Part shown: positions 7,740 to 12,852 of the stretch, one piece after another
How positions within the stretch are numbered: position 1 is the stretch's first letter
How the letters are laid out: every line of letters starts with the position of its first letter
Source of the DNA: Flammeovirgaceae bacterium UBA4659
Lineage (GTDB): Bacteria; Bacteroidota; Bacteroidia; Cytophagales; Cyclobacteriaceae
Direction: 5' to 3'
NCBI GenBank assembly: GCA_002405445.1
Contig: DHLV01000245.1
Span: forward strand, 14,723-27,574
Length of the DNA stretch: 12,852 bases
The notes under the pieces: generated by a model
What the model was told of the DNA's origin: nothing
What the model saw: only the letters and a program-made list of their open reading frames with translations
The model's database searches: none
Position numbers and translations under genes: made by a program

Positions 7740-7773
7740 GATTTCAGATTTAAGGTGTGAGATTTCAGATTTT
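7740..7773. repeat. Short direct repeat between the 37-residue ORF and the symporter
   Basis: The 13-mer AGATTTCAGATTT occurs twice, at 7740-7752 and 7761-7773, separated by 8 bases. Each copy is itself built from a 7-base unit (AGATTTC). The repeat abuts the TTG start of the symporter at 7736 and fills most of the gap between the two genes. Confidence 0.75.
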
Positions 7774-7778
7774 GCAGC

Positions 7779-7892
7779 CTAGTTGAAATAACTGGTGAGA
7801 ATTGAAAAAAGTAAAACTTGCAATAGCATGAATCCGAGTACGAGGTAATACCACGTGCTCCATTCATTAAATACAGGTGGTTGCTCTTCCAT
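7779..7892 (-). CDS. 37-residue single-span membrane protein, possible symporter partner
   Basis: A complete small ORF from ATG at 7892 to TAG at 7779-7781. The N-terminus is acidic and polar (MEEQPPVFNEWSTWYY). It is followed by one strongly hydrophobic segment (residues about 16-33) and a short polar end. It lies 12 bases after the HExxH gene and 42 bases before the symporter on the same strand. SSS transporters are known to pair with small membrane proteins, for example PanF with YhdT and acetate carriers with DUF4212/YjcH. This peptide is far smaller than either, so any partnership is inference from position. The proline/aromatic N-terminus running into a clean membrane helix, the tight spacing and the full use of the gap argue against a chance ORF. 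Confidence 0.65.
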   Translation of the reverse strand: MEEQPPVFNEWSTWYYLVLGFMLLQVLLFSILTSYFN

Positions 7893-7904
7893 TTCTCAGA
7901 AAAA

Positions 7905-8702
7905 TTAGTTTTCCGATTTGGCCGTGTTTCTCCAGTTAATCATATCTGCATAAATGGAGTTTTCTGAAGCAGTGTCATTCAGTATTTGGTCGTAAGTCCA
8001 GTGTTTGATGTCCATCAGATATTCTACCATTAATCGCCCTTTGTAATAATAGTTTGGAGCCTCACATCCGCCTTCTTCAATCAAAATCCACACGTCTTTG
8101 GCTTTGCTTTCCAGATCAATATATCGATCTACTTCGCTTACCAAGCTGTAATTTTTGTCGGTAAGTCTAGGTTGCCGTGCTATATATTCCGGATACCCTT
8201 CTAACTTCCACATTTCTGGGTGCTTTATTGGGTTGAATTTCAAAATCCCATACTTATTAGTTTGTAAGCAATGAATCATTTCATGAGCAATGAGATACGA
8301 TAAACGGGACTGACATTTTGCATGAAATGTTCTGAAGAACAAATCTTGCTTGGCGTTAATTTGAACTTTAATCGTCACGTTGTTGTCAGTTGCCCGCGCA
8401 GAAGGGCCAAAGCCTAGTAGTCTATCGTCAATCTTATTAAACAATGAATTAAAACAAAGAAGAATGTCGTATTCATAACCAGGGTCGTTAATTTCAGATT
8501 TCTCAACGAGACCCATCGCATCATCAAGAAGTAGAATGATATCATTAGTTATTTTATCATTTGAATAAACGGTGAATTGTTTGTACTCCAATTTATTTGC
8601 AAATAATGGCTGAGGAAATAATAGAATTGTTGCAAGACTTGAAATCGTAAGCAAAATTGTCAATGCCGCTGTAGCAAAAAATCGTTTAATTTTTCTTTTC
8701 AT
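7905..8702 (-). CDS. Membrane-anchored HExxH metallopeptidase-like protein (gluzincin type)
   Basis: A 265-residue protein with a basic N-terminus and one long hydrophobic segment (residues about 9-35), so it is either exported or anchored facing the periplasm. The motif AHEMIHCLQ places H140, E141 and H144 as a zinc-peptidase HExxH. Twenty-four residues on, KLEGYPEYIA offers E168 as a third zinc ligand. This spacing and the EGxxEY form resemble the Peptidase_MA-like gluzincins. The remainder is not recognisable, and the substrate is unknown. ATG at 8702 is preferred over TTG at 8711. The gene starts 46 bases after the LmbE-family stop and ends 12 bases before the 37-residue ORF, so it is probably co-transcribed. 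It is visibly more AT-rich than the genes on either side and breaks up an otherwise functional pair, which suggests later acquisition. Confidence 0.75.
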   Translation of the reverse strand: MKRKIKRFFATAALTILLTISSLATILLFPQPLFANKLEYKQFTVYSNDKITNDIILLLDDAMGLVEKSEINDPGYEYDILLCFNSLFNKIDDRLLGFGPSARATDNNVTIKVQINAKQDLFFRTFHAKCQSRLSYLIAHEMIHCLQTNKYGILKFNPIKHPEMWKLEGYPEYIARQPRLTDKNYSLVSEVDRYIDLESKAKDVWILIEEGGCEAPNYYYKGRLMVEYLMDIKHWTYDQILNDTASENSIYADMINWRNTAKSEN

Positions 8703-8748
8703 GTCAATCAATTTAAAGCCGCAACTTTAATGTCCTTTAATTGGCTCT

Positions 8749-11283
8749 TTACTTCGCCTTGGTTCTCACCTTCTTCTTCACTTTTATCACTTCTGGCTTT
8801 GGCTTCTTTAGCGAAACCAAGTTCGCAAATAGCTTGTAAGCACCCGGCACACCTTCAGGCAATTCGCGAAAAAACGAAAGGCCTGTGTATACATAATAAC
8901 CCTCGCCATACTGCGCCACCAGTAAACTTCCGTTTCGTGCCGGCTCATTGGTATCGTTCATCGACAGCAACGCTTCATATTTTTCATCCCACGCATTAGG
9001 GAAATAGAGGCCACGCTCTTGCACCCACCCTTCAAAATCTTTGGCGGTAATCTTGTTAGGGACATTAAGCACCGGATGGTCGGGTTTCAATATTCTCACT
9101 TCGCTGTTCTCTTCAGTAACCCTATCGCGCGAAAGTGCAAGGGGATAGGGCGAAAATTTATCTTTGTCGATTTCCAAATCATTATTGGTGTTGTATTGAA
9201 CAATTAACGTTCCGCCTTCCTTCACATATTGAAGCAAATCGGGCATAATAAAACGAATCCGTTCGTTGGTATTTAGCGTGCGAACTCCCAACACAACCGC
9301 GTCAACTTTTTTCAGATTGCCTGCAGTAATCTCTTCGTTCTTCATCTCCCACACTTCATAACCCATGTTGCGCAAACTCGCGGGCACATCATCGCCTGCA
9401 CCACGGACGTAGCCAATCACAGCTCCCTCTTTTTTCAAGTTAAGCTTGAGCAACTCTTCTTCAGCCTTTGGCAATAAAGTCTGCGTGGGAATGTGGTCGT
9501 ACTGAATAGTCTGTAAAGAATAATCATACTTCGAACCATTTATTTCCGCAACGGCCTTTACAGTCGCTTTCAATTCATCCTTGCCGGGATAAACCGAAAT
9601 ATGAAGCATTTTTTCTTCTCCTCGTTTCTTCAATTCAAACGGACTGACCGCAGGCTCGGCCCGCCAACCCATGGGCAGTTCCAGCGATACGCTGCCATTC
9701 AAGGGTGTGGCCGATGCTGACTTCACCAATACATTCAACACTTGCGGTTGGTCGTTCGTGAACAAATACACGGGTTTATCCAGGTTGACCAACACGGGCG
9801 GAACAATTTCAAACGGACGCGACAACTCTCCTTTTACGGGGTCTGTCCACTTGTATACGAGCGGAACACTAACCGATAAATTTTCTCCGTTTACTTTAAA
9901 TGTAAAATCGAATGTAGAGGCAGGATCGTTCTCCGGCTTTCCAATCAAATTTTTGTCGGCAAACGAAAACAAGCCCAGCGAATGTTTTTCCTTCAACCAA
10001 TAGGGCCCTGAGTAGCTTGCTCCTTCCAACAATTTTCGCTTGGATTTGAAATTGAGCGGAATGTTATTTTTAAGAGCAGTGTTTAGCGTGCTATCCCAAT
10101 TCACCGAAGCAGATTGAATGGATTGTAAATTTACATCGGCTGACGAGCGATTGATCACTTCAAATGTAGCAACCAAAGGCTGGCCGGGTGAAACGTAAAA
10201 ATTATCGGCCACTACTTCCACAAAAAGGCCGGCACAATCTAGAATTAACTGATTTACTTCAGCCAACTTTCTATCTCGCCAAACCGAGGCGCCTAAGTTT
10301 GAAATCTCTTTGCGGATTGCGAGCAACGAAGGAATAGAAGCCGCGGGATTTTCTTCTTTGTACTCGTTCAGCATTTTTTCGACAAGCGATTGAATTTTCT
10401 CCGCGCCTTTTACTCTCGACCAAGTTGTATTCACGCCATCAAAAACATCATTGGTATGGCGTTCCCCTTTTACATATTCAAAGAACTCAAGTGCATCGCC
10501 TCTCCTGCCGGGAGAACCAAATCCTTGGCTTTTATGCTGGGTACGACTCTCGGCAGCTATTTCTGAGTATGATTTACCGAGCAGCGTATTGTAGGTACCA
10601 ACATTCATCGTCAAGATACCCGGTGTCTTCTCATTGATTGCCTGGTTCCACCAACGGCCGGTATTTGTGTACAGCCTTTTTACTTGCCAAGTTCCAAACT
10701 GCTTTGCGTGCTCAGCAAATTGGTTGGGGTCGTTCGTTAAATCAAATGCCTCTTGGGCTAGAATAGCGGAAGCCGTGTGGTGTCCATGCCCTGCACGTTC
10801 ATCGGGTGGGAATCGGGTGAGAATAACATCAGGCTGAAATTGACGAATCACCCTTACGACATCCGATAGTATCTCTTGTTTGTTCCAAATCGCAAAGGTC
10901 TCGCTCGCGTTTTTTGAAAACCCAAAATCGTTGGCGCGGGTAAAAAACTGTTGGCCTCCATCAATGCGCCTGGCGGCCATCAACTCTTGTGTACGAATCA
11001 ATCCCAGTAAGTCGCGAATCTCAGGCCCAATCAAATTTTGCCCGCCATCGCCACGCGTCATGGAGAGGTAAGCCGTAGTCGCTAATCGATCGTTGGCCAA
11101 ATAGGCAATCGCCCGCGTATTTTCATCATCAGGATGTGCGGCCACGTATAAAACTGAACCCAAAAAGTTCAGCTTTCGCATCTTTAACCTAATTTCAGAA
11201 GCACTTGCCTGCTTTCGCAACTGCGAAAAGCCTTGAAAACCTGTACTTAACCAACAGCATAGAAATAGAACTATCAATCGCAT
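8749..11283 (-). CDS. Secreted PIG-L/LmbE family deacetylase-like protein with long C-terminal region
   Basis: An 844-residue exported protein. A signal peptide (about 1-20, ending GFS) is followed by an LmbE/PIG-L domain (about 40-290). This has the zinc motif AHPDDE (49-54), TRGDGGQN and the second metal site HGHHTAS (166-172). The family removes N-acetyl groups from GlcNAc-type conjugates. Residues about 350-600 are beta-rich, with a stretch near 490-590 like the NEW3/NPCBM-associated fold often joined to glycan enzymes. Residues about 630-830 look like a class I amidotransferase-like (ThuA-like) domain: VDAVVLGVRTLNTNER, YVKEGGTLIVQYN and GEGYYVYTGLSFFRELP; a nucleophilic cysteine is not evident, so it may bind rather than catalyse. 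ATG at 11283 gives a proper signal peptide. It heads a cluster ending in a symporter, suggesting periplasmic processing followed by import. The substrate is not known. Confidence 0.9.
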   Translation of the reverse strand: MRLIVLFLCCWLSTGFQGFSQLRKQASASEIRLKMRKLNFLGSVLYVAAHPDDENTRAIAYLANDRLATTAYLSMTRGDGGQNLIGPEIRDLLGLIRTQELMAARRIDGGQQFFTRANDFGFSKNASETFAIWNKQEILSDVVRVIRQFQPDVILTRFPPDERAGHGHHTASAILAQEAFDLTNDPNQFAEHAKQFGTWQVKRLYTNTGRWWNQAINEKTPGILTMNVGTYNTLLGKSYSEIAAESRTQHKSQGFGSPGRRGDALEFFEYVKGERHTNDVFDGVNTTWSRVKGAEKIQSLVEKMLNEYKEENPAASIPSLLAIRKEISNLGASVWRDRKLAEVNQLILDCAGLFVEVVADNFYVSPGQPLVATFEVINRSSADVNLQSIQSASVNWDSTLNTALKNNIPLNFKSKRKLLEGASYSGPYWLKEKHSLGLFSFADKNLIGKPENDPASTFDFTFKVNGENLSVSVPLVYKWTDPVKGELSRPFEIVPPVLVNLDKPVYLFTNDQPQVLNVLVKSASATPLNGSVSLELPMGWRAEPAVSPFELKKRGEEKMLHISVYPGKDELKATVKAVAEINGSKYDYSLQTIQYDHIPTQTLLPKAEEELLKLNLKKEGAVIGYVRGAGDDVPASLRNMGYEVWEMKNEEITAGNLKKVDAVVLGVRTLNTNERIRFIMPDLLQYVKEGGTLIVQYNTNNDLEIDKDKFSPYPLALSRDRVTEENSEVRILKPDHPVLNVPNKITAKDFEGWVQERGLYFPNAWDEKYEALLSMNDTNEPARNGSLLVAQYGEGYYVYTGLSFFRELPEGVPGAYKLFANLVSLKKPKPEVIKVKKKVRTKAK

Positions 11284-11434
11284 AACTAAAAAATGAAATG
11301 GCTCGAAAGATAAGACGATTGAACGACTCCACCATTTAATAAAATGTTAATGGCTCTACGTTTTTCCTTTAGCGGTCAAATGGCAGTTGCTCATTGGTTT
11401 TTTAGTCTGATATTTGCCAAAACTTCCATTTGCT
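11284..11434. promoter_or_regulatory. Divergent promoter region, LmbE-family gene / scoA
   Basis: This region separates the minus-strand LmbE-family gene from plus-strand scoA. For scoA, TTG (11387-11389) and GATATTTG (11409-11416, one mismatch to TAnnTTTG) are 19 bases apart, within the Bacteroidota range, and the box ends 18 bases before the ATG. For the other direction, TATCTTTC (minus strand, 11305-11312) is a one-mismatch -7 box 21 bases before the LmbE-family ATG. No operator palindrome was seen. Confidence 0.4.
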
Positions 11435-12142
11435 ATGATTGACAAACAAGTGCCCAATGCAGATGCAGCGGTGAACGATATTCCAGACAATGCCACTTTA
11501 ATGTTGGGCGGTTTTGGCCTCTGCGGTATCCCCGAAAACTGTATTGCTGCGTTGCTTCGAAAAGGAGTGAAAGAATTGACTTGTATTTCTAACAATGCGG
11601 GTGTTGATGATTTTGGGATTGGTTTGTTGCTGAAGACACGACAGGTAAAAAAAATGATTTCATCTTATGTGGGTGAAAATGCTGAGTTTGAAAGACAACT
11701 GTTGTCGGGTGAATTGGAAGTTGAGTTGATACCGCAAGGCACGTTGGCAGAGCGAGTGCGCGCGGGTGGTGCGGGCATTCCGGCTTTCTTTACGCCAGCA
11801 GGTGTAGGCACAGAAGTGGCCCAAGGAAAAGAGACAAGAGTCTTTGAAGGTAAAACCTATTTGATGGAGCAATGGCTTCGTGCCGATTTCTCCATTGTAA
11901 AAGCCTGGAAGGGTGACACCTCTGGTAACTTGATTTATAAAGGCACCGCGCGCAACTTTAATCCCATGATGGCCACCGCGGGCAAAATCACCATCGCAGA
12001 AGTGGAAGAACTGGTGCCTGTTGGCGCACTCGATCCAAACCAAGTTCACACACCGGGTATTTTTGTGCACCGGATTTTTCAAGGGAAGAATTACGAGAAG
12101 AGGATTGAACAACGAACCATTTCTAATTCGATGATTCGATGA
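11435..12142 (+). CDS. scoA: 3-oxoacid CoA-transferase subunit A
   Basis: Alpha subunit of succinyl-CoA:3-ketoacid CoA-transferase, which moves CoA from succinyl-CoA to acetoacetate so that ketone bodies can enter central metabolism. The 235-residue product carries the CoA-transferase signature 1 (residues 18-33: D-N...[10 protein letters not shown]). Other family blocks are [51 protein letters not shown] and [17 protein letters not shown] at 11435 is preferred over a TTG at 11414 that lies in the probable -7 box. The family core ends normally at [10 protein letters not shown], but the last seven residues (ISNSMIR) and the stop are written by the octamer repeat that begins at 12126. The partner subunit starts 501 bases downstream instead of following directly. 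An acetate/butyrate CoA-transferase is the main alternative; the sequence favours the SCOT type. Confidence 0.93.
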   Translation: MIDKQVPNADAAVNDIPDNATLMLGGFGLCGIPENCIAALLRKGVKELTCISNNAGVDDFGIGLLLKTRQVKKMISSYVGENAEFERQLLSGELEVELIPQGTLAERVRAGGAGIPAFFTPAGVGTEVAQGKETRVFEGKTYLMEQWLRADFSIVKAWKGDTSGNLIYKGTARNFNPMMATAGKITIAEVEELVPVGALDPNQVHTPGIFVHRIFQGKNYEKRIEQRTISNSMIR

Positions 12143-12194
12143 TTTGCTGATTTGCTGATTCGATAATTTGTTGATTTGTAAATTCGTTAATTGC
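12126..12194 (+). repeat. Left octamer array, eight units of ATTYGNTR
   Basis: From 12126 to 12189 the sequence divides exactly into eight 8-base units of the form ATTYGNTR, such as ATTCGATG, ATTTGCTG and ATTTGTTG, with a partial ninth after it. The first two units overlap the last codons and the TGA of scoA. The right half forms one arm of the inverted repeat. Confidence 0.85.
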
Positions 12195-12223
12195 CTACAT
12201 TCTATAAGACCTAATTTAGTTCA

Positions 12224-12607
12224 ATGATGGCTGACTCAAAAAAATATAATCCTAACCTTAGCGACAATCTTATCGTGAACCTGACCTTTCAGTTTTCGCT
12301 GGACATTGTTAAGTTTTCAGAACTGCTAGAATCAAAAAGAAAATTTGCCATCGCTAATCAACTTATACGCTCCGGCACCTCTATTGGGGCCAATGTAAGA
12401 GAATCACAAAATGCCGAATCAAAAGCCGATTTCGTTCATAAAATGAAAGTTGCAGCAAAAGAAGCTGACGAAACTGAGTATTGGCTGCTAATCGCTAGTC
12501 ACTCTGAAAACTATCCAAACTGCGATGATTTACTGACTAAAATCCTGAGTATCAAAAAAGTCGTGTCGAAGATTATCGGTACGTCAAAGGGTGGCTCTGA
12601 CCAATAA
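12224..12607 (+). CDS. Four-helix-bundle protein, S23 / 23S-rRNA-IVS family
   Basis: A 127-residue protein of the family first described as the ORF inside 23S rRNA intervening sequences (S23, TIGR02436-like). Its molecular role is not established; the known fold is a four-helix bundle that assembles into pentamers with a basic surface suited to nucleic acid. The family hallmark is clear: SGTSIGANVRESQNAESKADF (about residues 50-70) followed by KMKVAAKEADETEYWL, with helices before and after it. Length is typical (110-130). The start is ATG at 12224 or the adjacent ATG at 12227. A weak -7-like box, TAATTTAG (12212-12219), lies just upstream, so it may have its own promoter as well as read-through from scoA. 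Its TAA (12605-12607) touches the right octamer array. It has no metabolic link to its neighbours, consistent with an inserted gene. Confidence 0.9.
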   Translation: MMADSKKYNPNLSDNLIVNLTFQFSLDIVKFSELLESKRKFAIANQLIRSGTSIGANVRESQNAESKADFVHKMKVAAKEADETEYWLLIASHSENYPNCDDLLTKILSIKKVVSKIIGTSKGGSDQ

Positions 12608-12642
12608 CCGAATTAACAAATCAACGAATCAACGAATCAAAT
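12602..12642 (-). repeat. Right octamer array, inverted copy
   Basis: Four 8-base units run from 12606 to 12637; on the minus strand they read ATTCGTTG twice, ATTTGTTA and ATTCGGTT, the same family as the left array but in opposite orientation. The array begins inside the S23 stop codon and ends about 6 bases before the scoB ATG, where it takes up the usual ribosome-binding position. Confidence 0.8.
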
Positions 12643-12643
12643 T

Positions 12644-12852
12644 ATGCTGGATAAAGTAGGTATCGCTAAACGAATCGCACAAGAAGTAAAAGATGGAATG
12701 TACATCAACTTGGGCATCGGTATTCCCACGCTGGTGGCAAACTACATTCCTAAAAATATAAATGTTGTCCTTCAATCGGAAAATGGATTGCTCGGCATTG
12801 GCCCCTTCCCTACCGAGGAAGAAGTAGACCCAGATTTAATCAATGCAGGCAA
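12644..12852 (+). CDS. scoB: 3-oxoacid CoA-transferase subunit B (3' end outside window)
   Basis: The first 69 codons of the beta subunit of the same CoA-transferase as scoA. The start [15 protein letters not shown] is normal for the family, followed by the glycine-rich block [26 protein letters not shown] is an exact match to CoA-transferase signature 2, whose glutamate forms the covalent CoA thioester intermediate. [15 protein letters not shown] is the usual continuation. About 150 residues are missing beyond the window edge. There is no sign of damage at the start, and the ATG directly follows the right octamer array, so the region that binds the ribosome belongs to the inserted element rather than to the original operon spacer. 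Confidence 0.95.
   Translation, partial: MLDKVGIAKRIAQEVKDGMYINLGIGIPTLVANYIPKNINVVLQSENGLLGIGPFPTEEEVDPDLINAG

Larger units (their letters stand above)
12126..12643 (+). mobile_element. Putative S23 (four-helix-bundle) insertion element splitting scoA-scoB
   Basis: A segment of about 520 bases lies between two subunit genes that normally adjoin. It contains one gene, for a four-helix-bundle S23-type protein, bounded by tandem octamers in inverted orientation. Left arm 12157-12193 and the reverse complement of right arm 12602-12638 match at 31 of 37 positions by eye. S23 genes are known as the ORF of intervening sequences in 23S rRNA, where inverted arms form a stem around the ORF. The same layout here, plus the altered scoA end, suggests insertion. 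No target-site duplication was recognised, and mobility is inferred. Confidence 0.6.

Noticed and set aside
8491..8501. Third copy of ATTTCAGATTT, inside the HExxH gene
   Set aside because: It reads in frame as ordinary codons of the protein, is a single copy without the 7-base iteration, and such an AT-rich 11-mer can recur by chance. I do not link it to the repeat at 7740-7773.

Overview
The window looks like chromosome of a Bacteroidota bacterium, most likely of the Cytophagales type. The families present are typical of that phylum: DUF3667, DUF2911 with a helical tail, OmpA fused to PD40 repeats, and a secreted LmbE/PIG-L protein beside a sodium:solute symporter. Several genes lack a Shine-Dalgarno and sit near TAnnTTTG-like -7 boxes. 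No tRNA, rRNA, CRISPR array or classical transposase was seen.

Layout. (1) 1-1489, minus: an Uup-like ABC-F ATPase whose 3' end lies outside the window. (2) 1490-1942: its promoter, a doubtful 32-codon ORF and a GC-rich patch that could fold. (3) 1943-2767, plus: a zinc-ribbon membrane protein (DUF3667), convergent with (4) an exported PD40/OmpA protein (2905-4476, minus), which follows a 3-methyladenine DNA glycosylase (4502-5086, minus). (5) A 55-base divergent promoter region separates the glycosylase from an exported DUF2911 protein (5142-5990, plus). (6) A bidirectional terminator at 6012-6040 overlaps the end of the next cluster. (7) 11283 down to 6024, minus: a secreted LmbE/PIG-L deacetylase-like protein of 844 residues, a membrane-anchored HExxH protein, a 37-residue single-span membrane protein and a sodium:solute symporter. 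The deacetylase and symporter suggest release of an N-acetylated or sugar-like compound in the periplasm followed by Na+-driven import. The AT-rich HExxH gene looks like a later passenger. (8) 11435 to the right edge, plus: scoA and scoB, the two subunits of a 3-oxoacid CoA-transferase.

The most notable structure is in region 8. The scoA-scoB operon is split by a segment of about 520 bases encoding a four-helix-bundle (S23-type) protein. It is bounded by tandem octamers of the form ATTYGNTR, eight on the left and four on the right in inverted orientation. The two arms could pair in RNA and close a loop holding the whole S23 gene. That is the architecture of the S23-coding intervening sequences known from bacterial 23S rRNA, but here it lies inside a protein-coding operon, and its left arm has replaced the last codons of scoA.
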